From contig CAWIQD010000010.1 of NCBI GenBank assembly GCA_963837945.1, positions 62,001 to 126,000 of the forward strand: a stretch of DNA of 64,000 bases. The letters are read 5' to 3'. The notes under the pieces were generated by a model, which had not been told where the DNA came from, searched no databases, and saw only the letters and a list, made by a program, of their open reading frames with translations. This stretch comes from CAVUBL01 sp963837945 (GTDB lineage Bacteria; Acidobacteriota; Thermoanaerobaculia; Multivoradales; DATKCC01). Shown one piece after another: positions 8,405 to 16,583 of this stretch (position 1 is the first letter of the stretch; each line of letters starts with the position of its first letter). The position numbers and the translations under genes are program-made.

Positions 8405-9439
8405 ATGGGGATCACCGTCGGAGTGTTCGGAGCCACCGGCTACACCGGAATCGAGCTCACCCGCGCACTGCTCGCCCACCCGGAGGCGGAGCTTACCTTC
8501 CTGACCTCGGAGAGCTCCGGCGGCCGCCGTCTGCGCGAGCGCTGGCCGCAGGGGCCGGACCTGCCCCTGGTGCCGAGCGAGGAGGCCCGCGTCGACGCCG
8601 TCGACTGCGCCTTTCTCTGCCTGCCCCACGGGCGCTCGGCGGCTCTGGCGAGGCGCGCGATCGCGGCCGGCGCCCGGGTGATCGACCTGTCGGCGGACCT
8701 CCGGCTCGGCGACGCCGCGAGCTACTTGCGCGTCTACGGTCTCGAGCACCCGGCACCGGAGCTCCTGCCCACGCCCTACGGCCTGCCGGAGCTCGGCCGC
8801 GAGCGCCTGGCGGGCGCCCGCCGGATCGCCAACCCGGGCTGCTACGCGACCGCCGTGCTCCTCGCCCTCGCACCGCTGGTCCGAGCCGGCCTCCTCGCCC
8901 CCGGAGCGCCGCTCGTGGTCGACGCCAAGTCCGGCGCCACCGGCGCGGGTCGCGGCGCCCGCGAGCACCTGATGTTCTGCGAGGTCGAGGGCAACTGCTC
9001 GCCCTACCAGGTCGGGCGTGCCCACCGGCACGTCGCCGAGATCGAGCAGGTCCTGGCGGGCGCGGGCCTCGCGCCGGGCCGGCTGGTCTTCACGCCGCAC
9101 CTGCTGCCGGCACCGCGCGGCATCCTGGCCACCGCCTACGTGCCGACCGCCGCCCCGGAGGCGGTGCACCCGACGCTCGCCGCGGCCTACGCGGACGAGC
9201 CGTTCGTCGACCTGCTGGCTCCGGGCGAGCTGCCGACCCTGGCGCACGTGGTGGGGAGCCCGCGGGCCGTCCTCTCGGCCCAGCCCGCGGGCGCCGGGCT
9301 GCCGCTCGCCCTGGTCTTCGTGGCGCTCGACAACCTCCTCAAGGGCGCCGCGACCCAGGCGGTCCAGAACCTCAACCTCGCCTTCGGCCTGCCCGAGACC
9401 CTGGGCCTGGTGACCGAGCCGGCCTGGAGCGCGGCGTGA
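8405..9439 (+). CDS. argC: N-acetyl-gamma-glutamyl-phosphate reductase
   Basis: Third step of the acetylated arginine pathway: NADPH-dependent reduction of N-acetylglutamyl-5-phosphate to the semialdehyde in the cytoplasm. The 344-residue protein has the Rossmann start VFGATGYTGIELTRALLAHP and the active-site motif NPGCYAT with catalytic Cys146. The His-containing PHLLPAPRGI motif and the SGATGAGR substrate loop are also present. Length is typical. The ATG at 8405 has an excellent ribosome binding site. It is the first gene of a five-gene arginine operon and overlaps argB by GTGA. Confidence 0.96.
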   Translation: MGITVGVFGATGYTGIELTRALLAHPEAELTFLTSESSGGRRLRERWPQGPDLPLVPSEEARVDAVDCAFLCLPHGRSAALARRAIAAGARVIDLSADLRLGDAASYLRVYGLEHPAPELLPTPYGLPELGRERLAGARRIANPGCYATAVLLALAPLVRAGLLAPGAPLVVDAKSGATGAGRGAREHLMFCEVEGNCSPYQVGRAHRHVAEIEQVLAGAGLAPGRLVFTPHLLPAPRGILATAYVPTAAPEAVHPTLAAAYADEPFVDLLAPGELPTLAHVVGSPRAVLSAQPAGAGLPLALVFVALDNLLKGAATQAVQNLNLAFGLPETLGLVTEPAWSAA

Positions 9440-10239
9440 GCGCGCTCGCGCCGGTGGTGGCGAAGGCGGGCGGCAGCGAGCTCGCCCGGCCCGGCTTCGC
9501 CGAGGCGTTCGCCGAGGCGGTCCGCGACCTCGCCGGCGGGCCCGCGCCCCGCCGGCCGGTGATCGTGGTCCACGGCGGCGGCCGGGAGATCGACGCCATG
9601 CTCGACCGGCTCGGCCTCGGCACGAGCTGGGTCGACGGCCAGCGGGTGACCGACGGGCCGGTGCTCGAGGTGGTCGAGATGATGCTCTCGGGCAGCCTCA
9701 ACAAGCGCTTGACCCGGGCGCTCCTCGCCGCCGGGCTCGACGCCCTCGGGTTGAGCGGGGTCGACCGCCGCCTGCTGACGGTCGAGCCCTGGCCCGGCGC
9801 GCTGGGGCGGGTGGGCCGGGTGATCGCGGTGCGCACCGAGGTGCTGCTCGATCTCTGCCGGGACGGGGTGGTGCCGGTGGTCTCGCCGGTCTCCCTGGGG
9901 CCGGACGGGCCGTACAACGTCAACGCGGACCACGCGGCGGCGGCGGTGGCGGCGGCGGTCGGCGCGGCCCGGCTCGTCCTCCTGACCGACGTGCCGGGCG
10001 TGCTCGCCGGTGGCCGGGTGCTCGGCACGCTGAGCGCGCCCGAGGCGGCCCGGCTCGCCGCCTCCGGAACCGTCTCCGGTGGCATGCGGCCCAAGGTCGA
10101 GGCCGCACTCGCGGCGCTCGCGATGGGCGTGGCGGAGGTCGCGATCACCGACCTGGCGGGACTCGCCGCGGGCGGCGGAACGGCCTTCGCGGCGGCGTGC
10201 GAGGACGCGCCCGTGGCGGCGCGGGGAGGTGTCGCGTGA
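9436..10239 (+). CDS. argB: Acetylglutamate kinase
   Basis: Phosphorylates N-acetyl-L-glutamate on the gamma-carboxyl. The 267-residue amino-acid-kinase fold shows KAGGSEL (phosphate lysine), VIVVHGGGREI, GSLNKRLTRALL, GLSGVDRRLL, YNVNADHAAA and TVSGGMRPKV, all family signatures. The segment LNKRLTRALLAAGLDALGLSGVDRRLL is also close to the LysW-dependent LysZ kinases, but no LysW carrier gene is in view and argJ is present, so the acetyl route is preferred. It lacks the N-terminal helix typical of arginine-inhibited kinases, so feedback control may lie elsewhere. The GTG start overlaps argC and the stop overlaps argD by four bases. Confidence 0.92.
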   Translation: MSALAPVVAKAGGSELARPGFAEAFAEAVRDLAGGPAPRRPVIVVHGGGREIDAMLDRLGLGTSWVDGQRVTDGPVLEVVEMMLSGSLNKRLTRALLAAGLDALGLSGVDRRLLTVEPWPGALGRVGRVIAVRTEVLLDLCRDGVVPVVSPVSLGPDGPYNVNADHAAAAVAAAVGAARLVLLTDVPGVLAGGRVLGTLSAPEAARLAASGTVSGGMRPKVEAALAALAMGVAEVAITDLAGLAAGGGTAFAAACEDAPVAARGGVA

Positions 10240-11459
10240 GCGCGCCCCCGACCGCGACTGGAACCGGGACCGGAGCCGGGACCGCAACCGGCATCGAGCC
10301 CGCCGCCCTCGACGCCTGCCTGCTCGGCGTCTATCCGCGGCCGGGCTTCGTCCTGGCCCGGGGCCGGGGCACGGAGCTCGTCGACGAGACGGGCCGTGCC
10401 TACCTCGACTTCGCCTCCGGGATCGGGGTTTCGGCCCTCGGCCACGCCGACCCGGAGGTGGTCCGCGCCATCCAGGAGCAGGCCGCCCTCCTCGGCCACG
10501 TGAGCAACCTCTACTCCACCCGGCCCGCGGCCGAGCTCGCCCACCGCCTGTGCGCGAGCTCGTTCGCCGAGCGGGTGTTCTTCACCAACTCGGGGGCCGA
10601 GGCGGTCGAGGCGGCGTGGAAGTTCGCGCGCCGCTGGGCGGGTGCGGTCCACGGCCCGGGCAAGACCGGCTTGGTGGCGTTTCGCGGCGGCTTCCACGGC
10701 CGGACCGGCGGCGCCCTGGCGCTCACCGCCCGCGAGGAGTACCAGGCGCCCTTCCGGCCGCTCCTGCCGGGAGTCGCGTTCGCGCCGTTCGGCGACCTGG
10801 CGGCGGCCTCGCGCCTGATCGGGCCGGAGACGGCGGCCGTCTTCGTCGAGCCGGTCCAGGGCGAGGGGGGCGTGCGGGTGGCGCCGCCCGGCTTCCTGGC
10901 CGCCCTGCGCGAGCTCTGCGACCGCCAGAGCGCGCTCCTGGTGCTCGACGAGATCCAGTGCGGCATGGGGCGCACGGGCAGGCTCTGGGCCCACGAGCGG
11001 TGGGGCGTGCGGCCGGACCTGATGACCGCCGCCAAGGCCCTGGGCGGCGGCCTGCCCCTGGGCGCGGTGCTGCTGAGCGAGGCGGTGGCCGCGACCCTCC
11101 GCCCGGGGGACCACGGCAGCACCTTCGGCGGCAACCCGATCGCCTGCCGCGCCGCGCGGGTGGTGCTCGAGCGGGTTGCCGAGCCGGCGTTCCTGGCCCG
11201 GGTCGAGGCGCTCGGCGAGCGCCTGCGCAGCGGCTTGCGCTCGCTCGGCCGGCCGTCGGTCCGCGAGGTCCGCGGCCTCGGCCTGATGGTCGGCGTGGAG
11301 CTCGCCTGCGAGGTCAAGCCGGTGATCGAGGAGGGCTATCGCCGCGGCGTGCTGCTGCTCGGCGCCGGGCCGCGGGTGCTGCGCCTGCTGCCGCCGCTGG
11401 TCGTCGGCGAGGCCGAGATCGACCGCCTGCTCGACACGCTGCGAGAGATCCTGCCGTGA
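10236..11459 (+). CDS. argD: Acetylornithine aminotransferase
   Basis: PLP enzyme converting N-acetylglutamate semialdehyde to N2-acetylornithine. About 407 residues from a GTG that overlaps the argB stop (GTGA). The first 20 residues are a Thr/Gly low-complexity stretch (TATGTGTGAGTATG) derived from imperfect CCGGGACCGG-type repeats and probably disordered. The fold-type I aminotransferase core follows: YLDFASGIGVSALGH, FFTNSGAEAVEAA, VEPVQGEGGV, LVLDEIQCGMGRTG, and the Schiff-base lysine in MTAAKALGGG (Lys267), then GSTFGGNPIACRAA. The class III family is certain; the context within arg genes fixes the substrate. Confidence 0.93.
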   Translation: MSAPPTATGTGTGAGTATGIEPAALDACLLGVYPRPGFVLARGRGTELVDETGRAYLDFASGIGVSALGHADPEVVRAIQEQAALLGHVSNLYSTRPAAELAHRLCASSFAERVFFTNSGAEAVEAAWKFARRWAGAVHGPGKTGLVAFRGGFHGRTGGALALTAREEYQAPFRPLLPGVAFAPFGDLAAASRLIGPETAAVFVEPVQGEGGVRVAPPGFLAALRELCDRQSALLVLDEIQCGMGRTGRLWAHERWGVRPDLMTAAKALGGGLPLGAVLLSEAVAATLRPGDHGSTFGGNPIACRAARVVLERVAEPAFLARVEALGERLRSGLRSLGRPSVREVRGLGLMVGVELACEVKPVIEEGYRRGVLLLGAGPRVLRLLPPLVVGEAEIDRLLDTLREILP

Positions 11460-12037
11460 GGGCCCGCGCGGGGGGGCGGGCGGCCGCCGTGGCCGCACCG
11501 GCGCTCGCCGCCCTGGCGATCGAGACGCCCGACGCCGGTTGGCCGCTCGCACCGCCCGTCGAGCACGAGGTCCCTCGGGTGCTCGCGCTCTTCTCCGCAG
11601 AGGTGCGCGCCGGCCGCATGCTGCCGCGCGACCCGGCGGAGCTGGCGGCGCGCCTCGGCGACTGGCTGGTGGCCCGCGAGGGCGCCTCGGTGATCGGCTG
11701 CGTCTCGCTCGTCTCCTACGGGCCCGAGCTCTCGGAGCTGCGCTCCCTGGCGGTCGAGCCCGCCCGGCGAGGCCGGGGGCTCGGCGGCGCGCTGATCGAA
11801 GGCGCCGTCGCCCTCGCCGCGCGGCGAGGGGCGGGGCGCGTGCTCACCTTGACCCGCCGCACCGCCCTCTTCGAAGCCCACGGCTTCGCCCGCTCGCCGA
11901 TCGACCGCTTCCCCGAGAAGGTATGGCGCGACTGCGCTCCCTGCCCCCTGCGCCATCGCTGCGACGAGACGGCCCTGGTGCGCGAGGTCGGCCCGGCGCC
12001 GGGACCCCGCGCGCTCCTCGCGGAGCCCGGGCGGTGA
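11456..12037 (+). CDS. argA: Short N-acetylglutamate synthase (GNAT-only ArgA)
   Basis: First step of arginine synthesis: acetyl transfer from acetyl-CoA to glutamate. It is a stand-alone 193-residue GNAT protein without the amino-acid-kinase regulatory domain of E. coli ArgA. The acetyl-CoA loop is in LRSLAVEPARRGRGLGGAL. The tail FPEKVWRDCAPCPLRHRCDETAL, with four cysteines, is characteristic of short ArgA proteins. The N-terminal 25 residues are Ala-rich and variable. It starts GTG in a GTGA overlap with argD and ends in one with argJ. As ArgJ recycles acetyl groups, this enzyme would serve the anaplerotic role. General GNAT assignment is certain; the specific one rests on the tail motif and position. 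Confidence 0.82.
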   Translation: MRARAGGRAAAVAAPALAALAIETPDAGWPLAPPVEHEVPRVLALFSAEVRAGRMLPRDPAELAARLGDWLVAREGASVIGCVSLVSYGPELSELRSLAVEPARRGRGLGGALIEGAVALAARRGAGRVLTLTRRTALFEAHGFARSPIDRFPEKVWRDCAPCPLRHRCDETALVREVGPAPGPRALLAEPGR

Positions 12038-13221
12038 GGGTCCGGGGGTTTCGCGCCGCCGGCGTCGCCTGTGGCCTCAAGCAGAAGGGAGGCCCGGACC
12101 TGGCGCTGGTGGTGAGCGACCGGCCGGCCGTGGCGGCGGGCCGTTTCACGCGCAACCGCGTCCAGGCGGCTCCGGTCGTGCTCGACCGGGAGGTCCTCGG
12201 CCGCTCCGGCGCCCGCTTCCGGGCGATCGCCGCCAACGCCGGCTGTGCCAACGCCTGCACCGGCGAGGAGGGGATGGCCGCCGCCCGGGCGATGGCCGCG
12301 GAGGCGGCCCGGCTCGCCGGCTGCCGGAGCGACGAGGTGCTGGTCCTCTCGACCGGCGTGATCGGCGCCCAGCTGCCGGTGGCGAAGGTCGTCGAGGGCC
12401 TCGGGCGGGCGGCGGCGCACCTCGCCCCCGACGGCTGGGACGCGGCCGCCCGCGCCATCATGACCACCGACACCCGACCCAAGCTCGCGCGCCGCGAGGT
12501 CGCGGGCGGCTCCCTCGTCGGGATCGCCAAGGGCTCGGGGATGATCGCTCCCCACCTCGCGACGATGCTGGCGATCGTGGTGACCGACCTGGTGCTCGAT
12601 GCCGCGGTCGCCCGCGCGCTCCTCGCCCGGGCCTGCGACGAGAGCTTCGAGCGGATCGTGGTCGACGGCGACATGAGCCCCAACGACTCGGTGCTGCTGC
12701 TCGCCAACGGGGCCGCGCAGCCGGCGCCCTCGGAGCCGGACCCGGACCTCGTCGCGGAGGCCCTCACCGAGCTCTGCCAGGAGCTCGCCCGCGAGATCGT
12801 CCGCGACGGCGAGGGGGCGACCAAGTGCGTGCGGGTCGAGGTCACGGGCGCCGAGACGGACGAGGCCGCGGCCGCCGTCGCCCAGGCGATCGCCCGCTCC
12901 CCGCTCTGCAAGACCGCCTTCTACGGCGCCGACCCCAACTGGGGCCGGATCGCGAGCGCCGCCGGGGCGGCCGGAGTGGAGCTGGCCCCGGAGCGGCTGC
13001 GCCTCGAGCTCCTGGTGCCCGGGGCCCGGTCGGGAGTCCTGCTGGCGGTGGGCGGCCGCGGCTCGACGGACGGCGACCGCGAGGCCGCGGCGCGGGAGGT
13101 GATGGCGGCAGCCGAGTGGACGCTCCGCCTCGACCTGGGCCTCGGCGGCGGCTCCTGGTGGCTCTGGACCTGCGATCTGAGCCACGCGTACGTGACGATC
13201 AACGGCCACTACCGCACCTGA
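12034..13221 (+). CDS. argJ: Glutamate N-acetyltransferase/ornithine acetyltransferase
   Basis: Transfers the acetyl group from N-acetylornithine to glutamate, releasing ornithine. The precursor of about 395 residues self-cleaves within HLATMLAIVVTD, with Thr177 as the nucleophile of the beta chain. Other signatures are ANAGCANACTG, VLSTGVIGAQLP, MTTDTRPK, DGDMSPNDSVLLLANG, EGATKCVRVEV, the GADPNWGRI motif and the terminal YVTINGHYRT. Full length and intact. The GTG start at 12034 overlaps argA. Whether it also makes N-acetylglutamate from acetyl-CoA (bifunctional form) cannot be told, but a separate ArgA suggests the monofunctional type. It is the last gene of the operon. Confidence 0.95.
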   Translation: MRVRGFRAAGVACGLKQKGGPDLALVVSDRPAVAAGRFTRNRVQAAPVVLDREVLGRSGARFRAIAANAGCANACTGEEGMAAARAMAAEAARLAGCRSDEVLVLSTGVIGAQLPVAKVVEGLGRAAAHLAPDGWDAAARAIMTTDTRPKLARREVAGGSLVGIAKGSGMIAPHLATMLAIVVTDLVLDAAVARALLARACDESFERIVVDGDMSPNDSVLLLANGAAQPAPSEPDPDLVAEALTELCQELAREIVRDGEGATKCVRVEVTGAETDEAAAAVAQAIARSPLCKTAFYGADPNWGRIASAAGAAGVELAPERLRLELLVPGARSGVLLAVGGRGSTDGDREAAAREVMAAAEWTLRLDLGLGGGSWWLWTCDLSHAYVTINGHYRT

Positions 13222-13276
13222 TCCGCCCGCGCCGTCCCCGGTTTCGTCCCCGGCCGAGCCGGCCGAACCTCGAAGG

Positions 13277-13305
13277 TTGCGCAATCTTCCCAGACGGAGT
13301 AGCAT
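13277..13305 (+). promoter_or_regulatory. Candidate sigma-70-type promoter of the pilin operon
   Basis: TTGCGC at 13277-13282, a 17-bp spacer, and TAGCAT at 13300-13305, in the only A+T-richer stretch between argJ and the first minor pilin. The predicted start point near 13312 lies 20 bases before the ATG at 13332. The -10 element overlaps an inverted repeat. Confidence 0.45.
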
Positions 13306-13324
13306 CGAATAGAGATACTTCGAT
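13304..13324. promoter_or_regulatory. Inverted repeat at the pilin operon start site (possible operator)
   Basis: ATCGAA (13304-13309) and TTCGAT (13319-13324) form a perfect 6-bp inverted repeat with a 9-base gap. It overlaps the -10 box and the predicted transcription start and ends 7 bases before the first start codon, so a bound protein there would block the operon. Which regulator binds is unknown. Confidence 0.35.
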
Positions 13325-13331
13325 ATCCCTG

Positions 13332-13976
13332 ATGATTCGCCCAGCCCGACCACTCGATTGCCGGGGCTTCACCTTGATCGAGGCCCTGGTCACCCTGGCG
13401 ATCCTCGCCATCGCCATGGTGCTGGGGATCCCCGCGCTCGCCAACCTCGTCTCCCGCAGCCGCCTCGAGAACGCCGCGCACGAGCTCGCCGTGCTGACCC
13501 AGAGGGCCCGGCTCGAAGCGGTCAAGCGCCAGGTCCAGACCGTGGTCGAGGTCGACCCCGCGACCGGCGCCGCCCTCGCCTACGCGGACGTCGACGGCGC
13601 CAGCGCCTCGGACCCGCCCAACCTCGTCTTCGACCCGGTGGCCGGCGCCTTGAGCTTCGACACCGATTACCGGATCGGTTACCTTCCGTCGCGCACCGGC
13701 GTCCAGGTCGCGGCCCCGGCCGGCGGCGGGCCCGCGCTCGACGGGCTGACCGACGCCGGATCGGGCAAGAAGGTGGCGGTGTTCGGGCCCACCGGCGCGG
13801 CCGAGGCGGCGGGCGGGGTCCGCTTCACCGACGCGGCGTCCCTCAACTTCCTCGAGGTGCGGCTGGAGCCGGCGGGCACGGGACGCATCGAGCTGCGCAA
13901 GTGGGACCGCGACAAGAGCGAGTGGTACGCCCACCGGGAGGGAGGCCGGCCATGGACCTGGTACACCGAGCCGTGA
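13332..13976 (+). CDS. Minor pseudopilin, FimU/FimT/GspH type
   Basis: A 214-residue type IV pilin-like protein. The prepilin peptidase site is G/FTLIEALVTLAILAIAMVLG with the conserved Glu5, preceded by a short basic leader (MIRPARPLDCRG). The hydrophobic helix (about 14-35) is followed by a GspH-like beta domain. It is expected to be processed by PilD at the inner membrane and to take part in the pilus tip complex. First gene of a cluster encoding FimU-, PilV-, PilW-, PilX- and PilY1-like proteins, the same set as the Pseudomonas tip complex. ATG at 13332 is the first start after the promoter. Confidence 0.85.
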   Translation: MIRPARPLDCRGFTLIEALVTLAILAIAMVLGIPALANLVSRSRLENAAHELAVLTQRARLEAVKRQVQTVVEVDPATGAALAYADVDGASASDPPNLVFDPVAGALSFDTDYRIGYLPSRTGVQVAAPAGGGPALDGLTDAGSGKKVAVFGPTGAAEAAGGVRFTDAASLNFLEVRLEPAGTGRIELRKWDRDKSEWYAHREGGRPWTWYTEP

Positions 13977-14509
13977 CGGCACCCGGGGAACGCCCCGGCG
14001 AGCGCGGCTTCTCGCTGATCGAGGTGCTGATCGCCTCGCTGATCCTCCTGATCCTGCTCCTCGGCATCATCCCGCTGTTCGTGCGCTCGAGCGTCAACCG
14101 CGTGCACGGCCGCGAGTCGAGCATCGTCTCGAGCTTCGCGCGCAGCCGCGCCGAGGAGCTCCTTCAGCTCCCGTTCGACCATCTGAAGCTCACGGTCCCT
14201 TCGGGCGACACCGAGCTCGACGTCGTCGAGTACCGGGTCCCGGCGAGCGACACCTGGAGCGAGGACCCCTCCCTCGCCGGCCAGGCGCAGTGGGTTCGCA
14301 CCACCCGCGTCCGGCAGTTCGGAACCGTCGACCTCCTCGACGGCGACACCGACGGCGACGGCAACGACCTCGACTCGCCCCTGCCCGGCGGCACCAACCC
14401 GCGCTCGGTCCAGCTCAAGGAGATCCAGGTCGAGGTCACCTCGCCGCGGCAGGGCGGACCGCTGGGCCGCGGCAAGGAGCTGTCGATACGGGTCCTCAAG
14501 GCCTTTTGA
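13952..14509 (+). CDS. pilV: Type IV pilus minor pilin PilV
   Basis: A 185-residue prepilin with leader MDLVHRAVTAPGERPGERG and processed sequence FSLIEVLIASLILLILLLG. I chose the ATG at 13952, which has an AGGGAGG ribosome site and overlaps the previous gene by 25 bases. A GTG at 13973 in a GTGA overlap is an alternative but lacks a ribosome site. The C-terminal half is an acidic and glycine-rich globular domain with DGDTDGDGNDLDSP, which resembles a calcium-binding loop. In the tip complex PilV bridges the other minor pilins. Confidence 0.82.
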   Translation: MDLVHRAVTAPGERPGERGFSLIEVLIASLILLILLLGIIPLFVRSSVNRVHGRESSIVSSFARSRAEELLQLPFDHLKLTVPSGDTELDVVEYRVPASDTWSEDPSLAGQAQWVRTTRVRQFGTVDLLDGDTDGDGNDLDSPLPGGTNPRSVQLKEIQVEVTSPRQGGPLGRGKELSIRVLKAF

Positions 14510-14514
14510 GGCGG

Positions 14515-15945
14515 ATGGAGAGAGGAAACGAGCCCGTGGAGCCCAACCCCATCGCCGGCCGAGCCGGCCGTCCCGCCCGCCGCGAAGCCGGCTTCACCCT
14601 GATCGAGACGCTCATCTCGCTGGCGATCGCGGTCGGGCTGATCCTGGTCGCCCTGACCGTGTTCTCGCTCAATCGCCGCGTCTCCCGGCTCCAGACCGAC
14701 GTGACGCTGATGCAGCAGGCGGTGCGCGCGGTCCACCTCGAGCTGGCGAGCCAGATCCGCATGGCCGGCCGCGGCGGCCTGGCCGAAAGCACGCCGGCCC
14801 GGGCGCAGCCCGACGCGGGGGTCGTGGTGGGTGTGGCCCGCAACGTCCAGGGCGCGGCGCGCACCATTCTTCCGGCCTTGGGGGCCGACTCTCCGAAGGC
14901 CCTCGCGGGCACCGACGTGCTGACCCTGCGCGGCGTCCTCGACGGCCCGATCTACTACGGCTACGACAACACCGCGACTCGGACGTTCCTGATCCTGCGC
15001 GACGACTCCGACAACGTGACCGGCGACCCGGCCCAGGCGCGCACCGGCGTGATCGATCTGTGCACCCCGGGCCCGACCGGGCTCGCCCAGCCGCTCGACG
15101 CGCTCCGCGCGAGCCTCGCCGCGGGATCGGAGGAGGCCCTGTTGCTCGTCGGCTCGGGCGGCGACGACGACTACGCGGTGGTGAAGCTCGTGCCCGGGCT
15201 CTCCGCCGCGACCTCGACCGTCTGCGACCCCGCCGATGCGAGCGCCGGCGTCCACCTGGAGTTCGTGGTCTCGGGCGACGGCGGCCGGGCGGATGCGTAT
15301 CACCAGCTCTCGACCAACGGCAACGCCGGTCTGCCGGCCGGCTTGACCAGCGTCGCCTATGCCGGGATCCTCGAGGAGTACAGGTACTACGTCCGCGAGG
15401 TGCGGGAGGACCCGACGGACCCCGGCTCCTCGCCGGTGCTCCGGTTCTCGCGCGCGCGGCTCTACCCGAACACCGGGGAGCCCTGGGGGGCGGACGCCGC
15501 CGCCCAGGCGGAGAGCGCGGCGTTGGACCTGGCCGACGACGTGCTCGATTTCCAGGTGAGCCTGGGCTTCGACACCACCCAGGGGGGAGGCGCGCTCGAG
15601 GACGGATCGCTGCCGGCCGACGGCGAGCCGGTGTTCGAGAGCGCCGACGGCGAAGGTGACGACTGGCTGTTCAACAGCCCCGACGACGACCCTGCCAGCG
15701 CGGCCTGGGGCCTGCCCGGCCCGATGGGGGCCGCCCAACCCTGGCGGCGCGCCCACCTCTTCTACGTCCGGCTGACCACGGTGGGCCGCGCCGGCAGCCC
15801 GCTCACGGACTACCAGGCGCCGCTGCTCGCCCGGACCGAGGACCGGGTCTACGATCCCTCGGTCTCGGATGACCCGGATTCCGACTTCGAGCGCCAGTTC
15901 CACCGCTGGGTCCTGACCACCACCGTCGACCTGAGGAACCTGTGA
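14515..15945 (+). CDS. pilW: Type IV pilus assembly protein PilW
   Basis: A 476-residue minor pilin, long for the family. The leader ends in REAG and the mature sequence starts FTLIETLISLAIAVGLILVAL. A large beta-rich globular domain follows, containing LASQIRMAGRGG, the hallmark of PilW N-terminal domains, a run of polar loops and a C-terminal sequence WVLTTTVDLRNL. It begins six bases after pilV, and an in-frame GTG at 14536 with a GAGAGGA ribosome site is a possible alternative start. The gene is joined to pilX by a TGATG overlap. Expected to sit in the pilus tip complex with PilX and PilY1. Confidence 0.85.
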   Translation: MERGNEPVEPNPIAGRAGRPARREAGFTLIETLISLAIAVGLILVALTVFSLNRRVSRLQTDVTLMQQAVRAVHLELASQIRMAGRGGLAESTPARAQPDAGVVVGVARNVQGAARTILPALGADSPKALAGTDVLTLRGVLDGPIYYGYDNTATRTFLILRDDSDNVTGDPAQARTGVIDLCTPGPTGLAQPLDALRASLAAGSEEALLLVGSGGDDDYAVVKLVPGLSAATSTVCDPADASAGVHLEFVVSGDGGRADAYHQLSTNGNAGLPAGLTSVAYAGILEEYRYYVREVREDPTDPGSSPVLRFSRARLYPNTGEPWGADAAAQAESAALDLADDVLDFQVSLGFDTTQGGGALEDGSLPADGEPVFESADGEGDDWLFNSPDDDPASAAWGLPGPMGAAQPWRRAHLFYVRLTTVGRAGSPLTDYQAPLLARTEDRVYDPSVSDDPDSDFERQFHRWVLTTTVDLRNL

Positions 15946-16541
15946 TGCCCACTCTCACGCTCCCTTCCCCCGAGCTCACCCGGCGCCCGACGCGGCGGCC
16001 GGCGAGCCGCGGCGAGGCCGGCAGCGCCTACCTGACCGTGCTCCTGGTCATGGTGGTGCTCACCATCCTCGCGCTGTCGCTGGTCTTCGTGACCCAGATC
16101 GAGTCCGACATCGGCAGCAACGAGCGCATCCTCCACCGCACGTTCTACTCCGCCGACAGCGGGATCTCGGCCGCGGTCGCCCGCAAGATGAGCGGCGGCG
16201 CCGGCCCCTTCCGCTTCGAAATGAACGCCAGCAGCGTGGGCTCGCTCGGGCGCGGCGACGCCGTCGAGGTCGGGAACTTCTTCCCGGTGCGGCTGGGCTT
16301 CTGCAACCTGTGCACCGCCAACGTCGGCAACGAGTTCCACCGCATCGACTACCTCGCCTTCTCGCGCGCCGAGCGGTTCGTCGCCACCGCGCCGCGCGGC
16401 GGCGAGCGTCACCCGATCGCCATCCAGACGGTGACGACCGAGGTCGCGATCCAGCCCGAGAAGGGTCCGTCGGACTTCCTCGGCCTCGACAAGAAGAGCG
16501 GCGAAAAGCTCGACGAAAACATCGGCACGCGAGACCACTAG
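15945..16541 (+). CDS. pilX: Type IV pilus minor pilin PilX-like
   Basis: A 198-residue membrane-anchored protein with a single N-terminal helix, GSAYLTVLLVMVVLTILALSLVFV, after a long Arg/Pro leader, in the manner of PilX N-terminal domains. The cleavage site is GEAG/SAYLTVLL, without the usual aromatic +1 residue. TQIESDIGSNERILHRTFYSADSG matches the conserved PilX region that follows the helix. Two cysteines in FCNLCTAN may form a disulfide. The ATG at 15945 overlaps the pilW stop (TGATG). PilX partners PilY1, whose gene begins 42 bases downstream. Confidence 0.8.
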   Translation: MPTLTLPSPELTRRPTRRPASRGEAGSAYLTVLLVMVVLTILALSLVFVTQIESDIGSNERILHRTFYSADSGISAAVARKMSGGAGPFRFEMNASSVGSLGRGDAVEVGNFFPVRLGFCNLCTANVGNEFHRIDYLAFSRAERFVATAPRGGERHPIAIQTVTTEVAIQPEKGPSDFLGLDKKSGEKLDENIGTRDH

Positions 16542-16583
16542 AGCTCGCGGCCGAGGCCGCCGGCACCCTCAGGGGGACGTCCC

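Noticed and set aside
9436..10239. LysZ ([LysW]-aminoadipate/glutamate kinase) in place of ArgB
   Set aside because: No LysW carrier gene nearby and argJ/argA use acetyl intermediates; some LysZ-like motifs are shared by both families.
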